In this document: one piece after another, positions 36,703 to 46,329 of the stretch
Layout of the letters: the number at the start of each line of letters is the position of its first letter
How positions within the stretch are numbered: the stretch's first letter is position 1
Assembly: GCF_000381065.1 (NCBI RefSeq)
Contig: NZ_KB905845.1
Coordinates: 1 to 64,000 of the forward strand
DNA from: Propionispira raffinosivorans DSM 20765
Lineage (GTDB): Bacteria; Bacillota; Negativicutes; Selenomonadales; Selenomonadaceae
Direction: 5' to 3'
DNA: 64,000 bases
Position numbers and translations under genes: made by a program
The notes under the pieces: generated by a model
The model's database searches: none
What the model was told of the DNA's origin: nothing
What the model saw: the letters and a program-made list of their open reading frames with translations, nothing else

Positions 36703-37275
36703 TTATTGGTAAAGATCCAATACTTTACTTACATAATTTTGAGTTTCTGCATAAGGCGGAACACCATTATAATTTTTCACGGCTTGAGGTCCTGCATTAT
36801 ATGCCGCTACCGCTTTGGAAACATCACCATGAAATGTCGTCAGCATTTGTTTTAAGTACTTAGCTCCACCATCAATATTTTGCGCAGGATCATAGACATT
36901 ATTGACGCCAAGTTCTGCGGCAGTTTCTGGCATCAACTGCATGACGCCCACTGCTCCAGAACCTGAAACTGCATCCTCGCGATACCCAGATTCAGTCTGC
37001 GCCACCGCCGAAACAAGTTTTGGATCAAGTCCATATTTGTTGGCAGAAGCTGAAATCAAGCCGCTGATATTGGCTCCCGGACTCGTAAGTTGACCCGATG
37101 ATCCAGTTTTTTTGCCAGTCGTAGAAGTTACTACGCCACCAAATTCCCCTGTTTTTGTTTGTAGTTCAGACTCAAGTAATTTTGAAAAGTTAGCAGTTCC
37201 CACTGCTGCGGAACCAAAACGTGCTTGTATATTCTGGATTCGCTGAATAATTTGTGTAACACCACTACTACCCAT
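36703..37275 (-). CDS. Lytic transglycosylase (SLT, GH23-like) in the flagellar operon
   Basis: Cleaves peptidoglycan glycan strands, presumably to let the rod pass. About 190 aa. The N-terminal 70 residues are low-complexity and have no signal peptide or membrane helix. The SLT domain spans about 72-190 with catalytic Glu in VAQTESGYRE, then GAVGVMQLMPETAAELG and AVAAYNAGPQAV. It lies between fliJ and the MotE-like gene, where B. subtilis has no such gene. Lack of a Sec signal suggests export through the flagellar apparatus, as for FlgJ-type muramidases. Confidence 0.88.
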   Translation of the reverse strand: MGSSGVTQIIQRIQNIQARFGSAAVGTANFSKLLESELQTKTGEFGGVVTSTTGKKTGSSGQLTSPGANISGLISASANKYGLDPKLVSAVAQTESGYREDAVSGSGAVGVMQLMPETAAELGVNNVYDPAQNIDGGAKYLKQMLTTFHGDVSKAVAAYNAGPQAVKNYNGVPPYAETQNYVSKVLDLYQ

Positions 37276-37292
37276 ATCCACTCTTCTTCACC

Positions 37293-37742
37293 CTACTTTG
37301 CTGCTCTTGTATAAATTTGCAAACCTATTTCATCAAGCTGTTTTTGTTCTTCGGCTAAAGCTTGTTGTTTAAATTCATCAAACCGTTTTCCCCTAAGCTG
37401 TTCAATACTTTTAAGTTTATTCATAACAATCTTAAGTTCTTCAAGTCTTTGCATTCTTTCTTGCGCTGCTTTGATTATTGCTTGCTTTTGCTGTTCTATT
37501 TGCGACCGTTTCCAAGCAAAAAAGCTGCTATATGTCGTAAGCACCGTAATGTTTATTTTCGTACGAGCTGTCATTACTTCATACTCTTGCAATCCAGCCT
37601 GCATTTCTTTTTCAAGATTTGTTAAAGCGTTTTTTTGATTTATTAAATGCTGCGTAGCTTGCGCCAGCTTAACCTCTGATTTATCTTTGTTCATTTTTGT
37701 GACTTTGAGTAATGCTGCTAATTGGAATTTAAATTTTTTCAT
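37293..37742 (-). CDS. fliJ: Flagellar export chaperone FliJ
   Basis: Antiparallel coiled-coil stalk protein of the FliI ATPase, needed for coupling export to proton flow. The 149 aa are nearly all helical, with FKFQLAALLKVTKMNKDKSEVKLAQATQ at the N-terminus and a Lys/Glu/Gln-rich body. It lies directly after fliI. Sequence is poorly conserved in the family, so the call leans on coiled-coil character, size and position. Confidence 0.9.
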   Translation of the reverse strand: MKKFKFQLAALLKVTKMNKDKSEVKLAQATQHLINQKNALTNLEKEMQAGLQEYEVMTARTKINITVLTTYSSFFAWKRSQIEQQKQAIIKAAQERMQRLEELKIVMNKLKSIEQLRGKRFDEFKQQALAEEQKQLDEIGLQIYTRAAK

Positions 37743-37767
37743 GATATAACCTCAGCTTACTTCCAAA

Positions 37768-39078
37768 TTACAAAGTAAGCAATGCCTGTTTTGTTTCCTC
37801 AAATGTATTAATTTCAAAAACATCCTGACATAAAAATCGATTGATTCCCTCTATTTTTTGAATAGCACGATCAATTTGTGGATTAGAACCCGCTACATAG
37901 GCTCCAATATTAATCAAATCAGCTGCTTCGCGATAAACTGCCATTGTAGAACGCAATTGCTGGGCTGCCTGATAATGTTCTTTGGAGACAACTTCCATCA
38001 TAACCCTGCTGACGCTCGATAAAACATCAATTGCCGGATAATGATTTTGTGCGGCAATCGCTCGTGAAAGAACAATATGTCCATCCAGAATACTTCGTAC
38101 AGCATCGGCAATCGGTTCATTCATATCATCCCCATCAACGAGTACCGTATAAATCCCCGTAATTGACCCCTTATCATTCGTCCCTGCTCGCTCTAAAAGT
38201 CTTGGGAGTAAAGCAAAAACAGATGGTGTATAACCACGTGTCGCTGGTGGTTCACCTATCGTAAGCCCAACCTCACGCTGGTCCATTGCAAAACGAGTTA
38301 CAGAATCCATCATCAAAATAACTTTCATGCCTTGATCGCGGAAATATTCAGCAATTGCTGTTGCTGTCATCGCACCTTTAATACGAACCAACGCTGGTTG
38401 ATCTGATGTGGCAACGACCACTACAGATCGTTTAAGCCCTTCTTCACCTAAATCACGCTCAATAAATTCCTTCACTTCACGACCACGTTCACCAATCAAA
38501 GCAATGACGCTGACATCGGCTTCCGTATTTCTTGCAACCATACTTAAAAGCGTTGATTTTCCAACACCACTGCCTGCCATAATACCAATACGCTGTCCAG
38601 AACCGATGGTCATTGCACCATCAATAGCTCGCACCCCAACATAAAGGGACTCTGTGATGCGTGGTCTGGACAATGGATGCGGCGGTGTCGCATGCAGCGG
38701 ATATTCCTGAGCTGCACTTAGAGGACCTTTACCATCCATAGGATTGCCTAAACCATCTACGATACGACCTAATAGCTGCTTGCCAACCTTAACTTTAAGA
38801 ACTTTCTGAGCAGAGATAACTTCACAGCCTGGTCCAATCCCCTGCATTTCACCAATTGGCATCAATAAAACAAAACCACCACGAAAGCCTACCACTTCAG
38901 CGGGAATCGGCTCTATATTATCGAGACGTGAACAAACGTAACATAACTCACCAAGACTTACATTTGGTCCCTGCGACTCAATGACCAGCCCAATAACTTG
39001 TGTAATCTTACCATTCATTTTAATTGATTCACACGACTGAATAGCATCCATAAATTTTTTCGTATTCATTTCCATCAT
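37768..39078 (-). CDS. fliI: Flagellum-specific ATPase FliI
   Basis: Hexameric ATPase of the flagellar type III export system, homologous to F1-beta. 436 aa. The Walker A is GIMAGSGVGKSTLLSMVAR (about 165-183). GERGREVKEFIERDLG and the Walker B region VILMMDSVTRFAMDQREVG follow, then EPPATRGYTPSVFALLPRLLERAG. Its start overlaps the fliH stop by 4 nt. Confidence 0.97.
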   Translation of the reverse strand: MMEMNTKKFMDAIQSCESIKMNGKITQVIGLVIESQGPNVSLGELCYVCSRLDNIEPIPAEVVGFRGGFVLLMPIGEMQGIGPGCEVISAQKVLKVKVGKQLLGRIVDGLGNPMDGKGPLSAAQEYPLHATPPHPLSRPRITESLYVGVRAIDGAMTIGSGQRIGIMAGSGVGKSTLLSMVARNTEADVSVIALIGERGREVKEFIERDLGEEGLKRSVVVVATSDQPALVRIKGAMTATAIAEYFRDQGMKVILMMDSVTRFAMDQREVGLTIGEPPATRGYTPSVFALLPRLLERAGTNDKGSITGIYTVLVDGDDMNEPIADAVRSILDGHIVLSRAIAAQNHYPAIDVLSSVSRVMMEVVSKEHYQAAQQLRSTMAVYREAADLINIGAYVAGSNPQIDRAIQKIEGINRFLCQDVFEINTFEETKQALLTL

Positions 39079-39851
39079 TGTAAAACTTCCTGAATTGATT
39101 TTTTTACGATTTCAAGCTGTGTAGCTAGTCTTGCATCCACATTGCCATTGGCCGATTCAATAATACAGTCACTATCGCCAAGTGCCGGGTCCGAGGAAAT
39201 TTTCAAAGTTCCTTGTCCGTCAAGCATAGACTGAAATTCATTTTTCCCCATTAAAACAAACTCATAATTGGGTGGCGACACGCGAATAACAATATTGTTT
39301 TGGTCTTTCACTTTATTAAGCGCAGACCGAACCATCGGCAGGATAAGCTGTGGTGCATCAATAAAATGCTGTGGCAGTACTTTATCAGCAATTGCCATGA
39401 CTAACTCGATAATTTGTTTTTCTGCTTGTTGTACACAATTTTCTTTTTCAGTTTCTGCCAAAGCAATGGTCGATTCTGCTTTTTTATTAGCCGTCTCAAT
39501 AATACCCTGTTGTTCTTTTACAGCAGCTTCGTAGCCTTCGTTGTGCCCCTTGTCATAACCATCTGCTTGTCCTGCTGCCTGTGCTGTTTGTTTCATCTCT
39601 TCAGCTTCAAGTGCAGCTTGTGCAAGGAGGGATTCAACGTGGCGCTGTGCCTCTGCAATCATTGCATTACGTTCCAGTTCTGCATTTTCAAGTACTTTTT
39701 GTGCCTTTCGTTCTTCTTCCAGCACAAAAAGCTGAGCAGCGGTTGATAGATCCGTGGCTTTCTCTAACCCAGCCGCCATATGAGTTACAGCCGGATTTTT
39801 TACAAGTCGTGGTTCTTCATGCCATACAGCACCTTTAATTACCCTAGACAA
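39075..39851 (-). CDS. fliH: Flagellar assembly protein FliH
   Basis: Binds FliI and links it to the C-ring. 258 aa, read from a TTG start (SRVIKGAVW follows) overlapping the fliG end, with AGGGAG 9 nt upstream. It has a long coiled-coil middle (about 35-125), rich in Ala, Glu and Gln. The C-terminal V-type ATPase E-subunit-like domain (about 130-258) includes IIELVMAIADKVLPQHF and the end part SDCIIESANGNVDARLATQLEIVKKSI. Confidence 0.92.
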   Translation of the reverse strand: MSRVIKGAVWHEEPRLVKNPAVTHMAAGLEKATDLSTAAQLFVLEEERKAQKVLENAELERNAMIAEAQRHVESLLAQAALEAEEMKQTAQAAGQADGYDKGHNEGYEAAVKEQQGIIETANKKAESTIALAETEKENCVQQAEKQIIELVMAIADKVLPQHFIDAPQLILPMVRSALNKVKDQNNIVIRVSPPNYEFVLMGKNEFQSMLDGQGTLKISSDPALGDSDCIIESANGNVDARLATQLEIVKKSIQEVLQ

Positions 39852-40860
39852 TCATTTCGTCTCCCTTGCCGCGTGCTACAACAATTTCACCTTTTTCTTC
39901 AAGACTCCGGATGACATTTACCACTTTTTGCTGTGCTTCTTCTACATCGCGAATCTTGACAGGTCCCATAAATTCAATTTCTTCTCTCAGCATATCGGCT
40001 CCACGTTTTGACATATTTTTATAAACTTTTTCGCCAACTTCCGGAGCAGTTGCTTTGAGTGCCAGTGATAAGTCTTTGGTATCAACTTCTCGCAAAACCA
40101 TTTGCAGTGAACGATCATCAATCATTACAATATCTTCAAATACAAACATGAGACGTTTGATTTCTTCAGCAAGTTCTGGATTATCAACTTCGAGACTTTC
40201 AATAATCGTGCGTTCGGTTGTTCTGTCCACACGATTCAATACTTCAACGATTGAGCCAATACCACCAGCTGTTGTAAAGTCTTGATTAACCAGTGAAGAA
40301 AGTTTCTTTTCTAAAACGCGTTCCACATCACGCAAAACATCCGGTGACGTTCGATCCATGGTAGCAATCCGTCGTGCCACTTCAACTTGGCGTTCCGGGG
40401 CTAAAGAGGCGATAATAGTGGCCGCTTGGTCTGGATCGAGATAAGCCATGATTAAAGCAATCGTTTGTGGATGTTCATTTTGAATAAAATTCAGCAATTG
40501 ACTTGGATCTGTCTTACGTACAAAATCGAAAGGTCTGATTTGCAAGCTGCTTGTCAAACGATTGATAATATTTAACGCTTTTTCTGCCCCCAGAGCTTTT
40601 TCGAGTACACTTCGAGCGTAATCCAGACCACCAGCTGAAATATAACTTCTAGCCATTGCTAATTGATAAAATTCGCTTATCACTTGTGTTTTTTGCTCTT
40701 GCGTCACTTTTCTTTGGTTGGCTATTTCCAACGTAAGTTTTTCTATTTCATCTTCACTGAGATGTTGAAACAAAACGGCTGAATTTTCGGATCCTAATGC
40801 AATAAAAAGTATTGCCGCCTTTTGTTGATTTGTCATTTCTTTGGAACTAGCTTCATACAT
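39844..40860 (-). CDS. fliG: Flagellar motor switch protein FliG
   Basis: C-ring protein that contacts the stator and generates torque. 338 aa, the full three-domain form. Visible are QQKAAILFIALGSENSAVLF (N domain), FIQNEHPQTIALIMAYLDPD with the EHPQ motif (middle), and the C-terminal torque helix region MFVFEDIVMIDDRSLQMVLREVD with MSKRGADMLREEIEFMGPVK. It lies between fliF and fliH. Confidence 0.97.
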   Translation of the reverse strand: MYEASSKEMTNQQKAAILFIALGSENSAVLFQHLSEDEIEKLTLEIANQRKVTQEQKTQVISEFYQLAMARSYISAGGLDYARSVLEKALGAEKALNIINRLTSSLQIRPFDFVRKTDPSQLLNFIQNEHPQTIALIMAYLDPDQAATIIASLAPERQVEVARRIATMDRTSPDVLRDVERVLEKKLSSLVNQDFTTAGGIGSIVEVLNRVDRTTERTIIESLEVDNPELAEEIKRLMFVFEDIVMIDDRSLQMVLREVDTKDLSLALKATAPEVGEKVYKNMSKRGADMLREEIEFMGPVKIRDVEEAQQKVVNVIRSLEEKGEIVVARGKGDEMIV

Positions 40861-40885
40861 ATTTGCTCACACCCATATTATCAAA

Positions 40886-42469
40886 TTAGTCTTCCGACAA
40901 CCAGGTCTTGACCAATTGAGCCATTTCATCCGGTTTGTTCCTGATCAATTCTTCGAGCGCCTGACGTTCTGTCATTTGTGTCTGTTCTTCTTCAGTCAAA
41001 TCACTATCGGTAACCTTGCCAGCGGCAATTGCTGCGGCACGTTTTTCTTCAGAGATTCTGATCGCCTCCGCTTCTTGTCGAGCTGCTTCTTCAACAGCTT
41101 CCAATTCGAGACGTTTTTTACGACGATACAGATATATTGCTGTAGCGATAAGTGCTAAAACTAAGACAACAGCCGCAATCTGTAAGTAGAATATCCTCTG
41201 TTCTTTATCACGCTGATCTTGTTCTTCTTTGGCTCTTTTATCCATCATTTCAGTGCTAAATGGCAATGTTTCAACCGAAATTGTATCACCGCGCACTGTA
41301 TTTAAACCTACAGCCGAAGATACAACCCGTGAAATACTATCTTGCTGCGCTCCAGTAACCTGATCGTCAACAAGAACAGCAATCGTCAGACGCTTTACAG
41401 CTCCGGGCGATGCAATGATTTTTTGTTTTTCTTCATTTATTTCATAATTTTTTGTCGCTTCTTTTTTTTCATACTGAGACTGCGCATTATTAGCTGCAAC
41501 ATAACCTGGTATATTAGAAGTAGTACCCGCAGGTCCACCAGGGGCCCCGGAAGTACCATTATATGTTTCTGCTGTTTCTTGCGAACTGCGAATAATACCC
41601 GAATCATCTACGACTGGTGTAAACGTCTGCTTATCTGTTGTTTTTTGATCAAAATCCAGTTCTACATTCAAACGAACAACTGCTTTTCCTTCACCTAATG
41701 CCTGATCAAGTAAGGTTTGCACATTTTTTTGCAATTGATCCTGCACTTTTTTAGCCATATCAATTTGCGTCAATGTAGTATTGCCTACATTTTTCTCATC
41801 ACTTTCATCCGGGTCATTCAAGATTTTCCCCATATTATCAACAATCGTAATATTTTCTGCCTGTAACCCTTGAACACTATGAGCGACTAAATTAACAATC
41901 CCCTTTACCTGGCTTTTTGATAACTGTGCATTTGGTTTCAGTTTTAACATAATGGAAGCCGTTGCTGGTTTTTCATTTTTTTTATATAAACTGTCTTCCT
42001 GCAAAACAATATGGACTCTTACTTTATCAACTTCTTCAAGCTGCTCAATCGTCCTGGTCAATTCACCTTGTAAGGCCTGTAAATAATTTACTTTATTTTG
42101 AAATTCTGTAACCCCAAGCTTCGTATCCTCAAAAATCTCAAAACCTTTTTGACCTCGAGGAAGACCCTGCGTTGCTAAGTTCAACCTAGCATTATGAACG
42201 TCTTTCGACGAAACTAAAATTGCTGTACCATTTGGACTTTCCTGTACTTCATAAGCAACCTTTGACTCTTTAAGTTTAGCTGCTACTTCACCTGCGTCTT
42301 TGGTTTCCATACCAGTAAACAGCGGAACCATATCTGGCTTGCTGCCATACCAATAACTCCATCCCAAGAGTGATATCATTAAAAGTGCTGCCACGCCGAT
42401 AATCGTATAACGTTGTCGTTTACTTAGTTTATTCCAAAGTTGCAGATACTGTTCCTTCCAGTCTGCCAT
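40886..42469 (-). CDS. fliF: Flagellar MS-ring protein FliF
   Basis: Forms the membrane ring that templates the rod and C-ring. 527 aa from the ATG (MADWKEQYLQ) with AAAGGA 8 nt upstream; an earlier in-frame TTG has none. Membrane helices lie at about 20-40 and 430-452. Between them are the YscJ/FliF ring domain (about 45-215) and a variable loop. The C-terminal FliG-binding tail is at ALEELIRNKPDEMAQLVKTWL. Confidence 0.96.
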   Translation of the reverse strand: MADWKEQYLQLWNKLSKRQRYTIIGVAALLMISLLGWSYWYGSKPDMVPLFTGMETKDAGEVAAKLKESKVAYEVQESPNGTAILVSSKDVHNARLNLATQGLPRGQKGFEIFEDTKLGVTEFQNKVNYLQALQGELTRTIEQLEEVDKVRVHIVLQEDSLYKKNEKPATASIMLKLKPNAQLSKSQVKGIVNLVAHSVQGLQAENITIVDNMGKILNDPDESDEKNVGNTTLTQIDMAKKVQDQLQKNVQTLLDQALGEGKAVVRLNVELDFDQKTTDKQTFTPVVDDSGIIRSSQETAETYNGTSGAPGGPAGTTSNIPGYVAANNAQSQYEKKEATKNYEINEEKQKIIASPGAVKRLTIAVLVDDQVTGAQQDSISRVVSSAVGLNTVRGDTISVETLPFSTEMMDKRAKEEQDQRDKEQRIFYLQIAAVVLVLALIATAIYLYRRKKRLELEAVEEAARQEAEAIRISEEKRAAAIAAGKVTDSDLTEEEQTQMTERQALEELIRNKPDEMAQLVKTWLSED

Positions 42470-42503
42470 CGTCTCAATCCTTTCGCCCAATAAAAAGTAT
42501 CAA

Positions 42504-42803
42504 TTAAACCTGCATACGCATAATTTCTTGATAAGCCTCTACTGCTTTGTTACGGACCTGCATTGTAAGTTGTAAAGCAATATTAGCTTTTTCCGTAGCT
42601 ATAACAACTTGTGAAATATCCTGAACCTGTCCAGCCGCTAAAGCTTTATCTGCAGCAATAGCCTGATGCTGCAAATCATTTGTCTTTTGTAGCGCATCGC
42701 CTAAAAACTGTCCAAAACTTTTCTGTACAACCTGCTGATTTTCACCGAGATGACTTACTGCGCTCATCGCTACCGGTGTTAACTTCAACGCCTCAATCTG
42801 CAT
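42504..42803 (-). CDS. fliE: Flagellar hook-basal body protein FliE
   Basis: Joins the MS ring to the rod and is the first protein exported. 99 aa from MQIEALKLTP, with GAGGTG 8 nt upstream. The family pattern FGQFLGDALQKTNDLQHQA and the C-terminal EKANIALQLTMQVRNKAVEAYQEIMRMQV are present. It lies between flgC and fliF. Confidence 0.95.
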   Translation of the reverse strand: MQIEALKLTPVAMSAVSHLGENQQVVQKSFGQFLGDALQKTNDLQHQAIAADKALAAGQVQDISQVVIATEKANIALQLTMQVRNKAVEAYQEIMRMQV

Positions 42804-42818
42804 GTTTTTCACACCTCA

Positions 42819-43262
42819 TCATTTTCCAATATCAAGCGCTTTCATTGCCATACTTTTCGCTGCATTAACAGCCGTAACATTGGCCTCATAAGCTCGCGAA
42901 GCCGTAATCATATCCACCATTTCTGAAACAATGTTCAAATTTGGCATTTCAACATATCCATTTGCTTTTGCATCCGGATTTGAAGGATCGTAAACGAGAC
43001 GTCCAGGCGTTGTATCCGCTTCAATCCCAACCGCTCTTACGCCATCACCTTTTTGGCTATCGGCTGTACTTGACAGAATATTAGCAAATGAGTCTCCATT
43101 ACCAGTTCGCGGTTCGAACACGACAAATTTCCGACGGTATGCACCACCCTCGGTTGTTCGTGTTGTATTCGCATTTGCAATGTTATTCGATATAACATCC
43201 ATTCGTAAACGTTCAGCAGTCATACCAGACGCAGAAGCGTCAATTGCTCCAAACATACTCAT
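42819..43262 (-). CDS. flgC: Flagellar proximal rod protein FlgC
   Basis: Rod component of 147 aa. The N-terminal flagellar rod motif is FGAIDASASGMTAERLRMDVISNNIANANTT. The FlgC-specific middle (NPDAKANGYVEMPNLNIVSEMVDMI) and the C-terminal SRAYEANVTAVNAAKSMAMKALDIG are intact. Confidence 0.96.
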   Translation of the reverse strand: MSMFGAIDASASGMTAERLRMDVISNNIANANTTRTTEGGAYRRKFVVFEPRTGNGDSFANILSSTADSQKGDGVRAVGIEADTTPGRLVYDPSNPDAKANGYVEMPNLNIVSEMVDMITASRAYEANVTAVNAAKSMAMKALDIGK

Positions 43263-43282
43263 ATAATACCCTCCTCCTTGAT

Positions 43283-43699
43283 TTATTTTTGTCCAGCAAT
43301 GACTGACTTCAAACTAGACATGTAATCGCCAATCTGCCTGACCATTGCATTATAATAAATATTATTTTTAGCAAGATCTGCCATTTCTATATCAACATCG
43401 ACATTATTGCCATCCGTACGCATCGTAGTTGTTCCTATTTCTTTAATTTGCGGAGCAATCTCACCATTCAATGAACCCATCGGTAAATGCTTATCATTTG
43501 TCCGCACTACATCTAAATCTCCGCTGCCCGGATCAAGCTGTTTTGCCAATAAACTTTCAAATGTGACTTCACTCTTTTTAAAACCAGGCGTATTGACATT
43601 GGCAATATTATTACTGATAACCTGGTGTCTCGTATTGGCAGCATGCAGCCCTTGTGCTAATATATTGATGGTTGATGAACCAACGACTTCATTTATCAT
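43283..43699 (-). CDS. flgB: Flagellar proximal rod protein FlgB
   Basis: First gene of the fla/che operon; rod component of 138 aa. The rod motif is LAQGLHAANTRHQVISNNIANVNTPGFKKSEVTFE. The C-terminal NNVDVDIEMADLAKNNIYYNAMVRQIGDYMSSLKSVI matches FlgB. About 240 nt of gene-free sequence upstream separate it from codY and hold the likely operon promoter. Confidence 0.96.
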   Translation of the reverse strand: MINEVVGSSTINILAQGLHAANTRHQVISNNIANVNTPGFKKSEVTFESLLAKQLDPGSGDLDVVRTNDKHLPMGSLNGEIAPQIKEIGTTTMRTDGNNVDVDIEMADLAKNNIYYNAMVRQIGDYMSSLKSVIAGQK

Positions 43700-43844
43700 G
43701 TTTTTCCTCCATCTCCAACATATTTATTTACATAACATATAAGTGCATAGCGATAATAGTCTAAAAAACAAATTTATCTATATAAGTTTCTACCTTTCCC
43801 TATTTTTAGCTAAAATACCTTTAAAATTCGCAAATTTTTTCCTA

Positions 43845-43872
43845 TTTATATTGTCGCTAAATTCAGAGTAAA
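43845..43872 (-). promoter_or_regulatory. Candidate fla/che operon promoter
   Basis: -35 TTTACT, 16-bp spacer, -10 TATAAA, about 145 nt upstream of flgB in the codY-flgB gap (43700-43940). No sigma-28 element (TAAA-N15-GCCGATAA) was seen there. The rest of the gap is AT-rich, with an AAAATTTGCGAATTTT palindrome near 43826-43841. Confidence 0.4.
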
Positions 43873-43930
43873 ACTCCATAGTTAATTCGTCCTAAGTTTT
43901 TCCAGAATCAAATCAAAACAACTACTTTTT

Positions 43931-43979
43931 TAAAGAAAACAGAAAGAGAGCACCATCAATTTCATGGTACTCTCTTTCT
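43931..43979 (-). terminator. Terminator after codY
   Basis: Stem AGAAAGAGAG / CTCTCTTTCT extended by ACCAT / ATGGT with a short loop, followed by GTTTTCTTT on the minus strand. It separates codY from the fla/che operon. Confidence 0.85.
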
Positions 43980-43992
43980 GGTATTCTAAAAT

Positions 43993-44772
43993 TTATCGTT
44001 TTAATTTTTGAACTTCTTCCAAAAGATGTTCATTCAAAACTTTGATATAGGTGCCTTTCATGCCAAGAGATTTGGATTCAATAACTCCCGCCGATTCAAA
44101 CTTTCTAAGCGCATTTACAATAACCGATCTCGTAATCCCTACACGATCGGCAATTTTCGATGCCACAAGTAGGCCTTCAGTCCCATCAAGCTCACCAAGG
44201 ATGTTAATAGCCGCTTCTACTTCGGAATACGACAATGTTGCCAAAGCAATTTGTACTGTAGCTTTTTTGCGAGCTTCCACTTCAATTTTTTGTGTATGGT
44301 CCCTAAGCATCTCCATGCCGACGACGGTTGCACCATATTCAGCTAAAATCAAATCTTCATCGGTAAACTCTTCATTGAACTTCGCTACAATCAATGTCCC
44401 AATACGTTCCCCAACACCATAAATCGGTACAATCGTTGTATTTTTCCCATTAAACATGCATTGTGTTTCTTCACTAAAAGCACACATGCCGCTTTTTGTT
44501 CTGAGATTCGGTGATGTTTCATCCACTTTTAGTAACCAATTTACATAATGCTTCGGAAATTCTCCCGGGGTAATGACTTTATCAATCATAAGATCACATT
44601 CAAAATCATCAATAAAAGCATAGCCAAAAATTTTACCTTTTTTGCTGGCAATATAAACATTTGCCCCTATCACATTGCTGAGCACACGAGAAATACCATC
44701 ATACTCCACGCTCTCGGATTTTTGTAATAATTTATTAATTTTTCTTGTTCTTTCTAATAATGCACTTGCCAT
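43993..44772 (-). CDS. codY: GTP- and branched-chain amino acid-sensing global repressor CodY
   Basis: Represses genes for nutrient limitation, including motility in B. subtilis. 259 aa, full length. The N-terminal GAF domain (about 1-155; VIGANVYIASKKGKIFGY) binds branched-chain amino acids. The C-terminal winged helix (about 160-259) carries EGLLVASKIADRVGITRSVIVNALRKFESAGVIE, the near-invariant CodY DNA-binding segment. It is located between hslU and the fla/che operon as in B. subtilis. A CodY box 117 nt upstream suggests autoregulation. Confidence 0.97.
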   Translation of the reverse strand: MASALLERTRKINKLLQKSESVEYDGISRVLSNVIGANVYIASKKGKIFGYAFIDDFECDLMIDKVITPGEFPKHYVNWLLKVDETSPNLRTKSGMCAFSEETQCMFNGKNTTIVPIYGVGERIGTLIVAKFNEEFTDEDLILAEYGATVVGMEMLRDHTQKIEVEARKKATVQIALATLSYSEVEAAINILGELDGTEGLLVASKIADRVGITRSVIVNALRKFESAGVIESKSLGMKGTYIKVLNEHLLEEVQKLKR

Positions 44773-44888
44773 AAATAAATCTTCCTTTCAAACTTCAACG
44801 TCAATAGATACGCTCAATTCATACTTATTATTTTCTATTTTATCATACTTTTCTATACAATTGTAGATAAGTAGTGTTATTATTTATA

Positions 44889-44903
44889 AATTTTTTGAAA
44901 ATT
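44889..44903. promoter_or_regulatory. CodY-box upstream of codY
   Basis: AATTTTTTGAAAATT matches the consensus AATTTTCWGAAAATT at 14 of 15 positions. It lies 117 nt upstream of the codY start, in the hslU-codY gap. Confidence 0.7.
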
Positions 44904-44930
44904 CATGCAAACCGTACAATTTAATCAGTT

Positions 44931-46316
44931 TCATAAAATGAAATGACTTAAGTCTTGATCCACTACAATATGAGCCAATTTGCTCTGCACATAAACCAAA
45001 TCAATCTTAATGCATTTCACTTCAAGTTCCGGTGCATCAAACGCTAAATCTTCAAGCAGTTTTTCCAAAATCGTATGCAGACGTCTCGCGCCAATGTTTT
45101 CTGTCTGTTCATTGACCTTACAGGCTATATCAGCCAATTCATCAATGGCCTCAGCCGTAAACTCAATCGTCAGACCTTCTGTTTCAAGTAAAGCAGCATA
45201 TTGCTTAAGTAATGCATTAGCCGGTTCCGTCAAAATGCGCTTAAAATCGTCTTTCGACAACGCCGTAAGTTCAACTCGAATTGGAAAACGTCCCTGTAAT
45301 TCAGGAATCAAATCCGACGGCTTAGTTGTATGGAATGCACCAGCTGCAATAAACAATACATGATCTGTTTTAAGCGGACCATATTTCGTAACAACGGTCG
45401 ACCCTTCGACAATTGGCAAAATATCGCGCTGGACACCTTCTCTAGATACATCCGGGCCAGAAGAGTTGCCTCGGCCTGCTACCTTATCAATTTCATCGAG
45501 AAAAATAATCCCGCTGTTTTCTGCCATTTGAATCGCATCTGTTGTAATCTCATCCATATCAATCAACTTTTGCGCTTCTTCCTGAATGAAAACCTTACGT
45601 GCGTTTTCGACGGTCACCTTACGCGTTTTTTTCTTTTTTGGTAATATACTGCCCAGCATATCTTGAATATTGCTGCCCATGTCTTCAATACCAGATCCAG
45701 CAAACATCCCCACCATCGGGGCAGTATCTTCCACATCAATTTCGATGATTTCTTTTTCCATTTCGCCGGCAGCCAGACGTTTTTTGCACCAGTCACGACC
45801 AGCCTGATATTTCGGTTTCTCTTCCTGCTGCGGATCCGGCTGAGCATCTGCGGTTTCTTTGTTGAATAACTGGGCTAATGGATTTTTGTTTTTCGTTGTC
45901 TGATCTGGAACAAAGTAATCTAAGATTCGTACTTCAGCTAATTCTTGCGCTTTATCATCAACGGCAGCCATTCTTTCTTTTTTGAGCATCCGGACTGCCA
46001 CTTCAGCCAAATCGCGTACCATGGATTCCACGTCGCGTCCAACATAGCCAACTTCGGTAAACTTGGTCGCTTCAACTTTTACAAAAGGTGCTTTAACCAA
46101 CTTAGCCAATCGCCTGGCAATTTCTGTTTTCCCCACACCAGTCGAGCCAATCATCAGAATATTTTTAGGAATTATATCTTCCTTCATTGATTCTGGCAGC
46201 CGTTTACTACGCCAGCGATTACGCAGTGCAACAGCAACTGCCCGTTTTGCCTGTATCTGCCCGACAATATATTTATCGAGTTCTTTCACAATTTCTCTTG
46301 GTGTCTGTTCATTCAA
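44931..46316 (-). CDS. hslU: HslU (ClpY) ATPase subunit of the HslUV protease
   Basis: Hexameric AAA+ unfoldase that feeds HslV. I chose a TTG start ([16 protein letters not shown] follows) with AGGGGGTT 8 nt upstream, giving 461 aa. The longer reading would add a hydrophobic 24-residue leader overlapping hslV, unlike any HslU. Motifs: Walker [29 protein letters not shown], an I domain with the Gln/Pro-rich stretch at about 140-240, Walker B FLDEIDK, and the C-terminal domain with [15 protein letters not shown]. Confidence 0.96.
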   Translation of the reverse strand: MNEQTPREIVKELDKYIVGQIQAKRAVAVALRNRWRSKRLPESMKEDIIPKNILMIGSTGVGKTEIARRLAKLVKAPFVKVEATKFTEVGYVGRDVESMVRDLAEVAVRMLKKERMAAVDDKAQELAEVRILDYFVPDQTTKNKNPLAQLFNKETADAQPDPQQEEKPKYQAGRDWCKKRLAAGEMEKEIIEIDVEDTAPMVGMFAGSGIEDMGSNIQDMLGSILPKKKKTRKVTVENARKVFIQEEAQKLIDMDEITTDAIQMAENSGIIFLDEIDKVAGRGNSSGPDVSREGVQRDILPIVEGSTVVTKYGPLKTDHVLFIAAGAFHTTKPSDLIPELQGRFPIRVELTALSKDDFKRILTEPANALLKQYAALLETEGLTIEFTAEAIDELADIACKVNEQTENIGARRLHTILEKLLEDLAFDAPELEVKCIKIDLVYVQSKLAHIVVDQDLSHFIL

Positions 46317-46329
46317 GCTGAATAACCCC

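Noticed and set aside
43826..43841. AAAATTTGCGAATTTT as a second CodY box before flgB
   Set aside because: The arm order is reversed relative to AATTTTCWGAAAATT, so it does not match the consensus.
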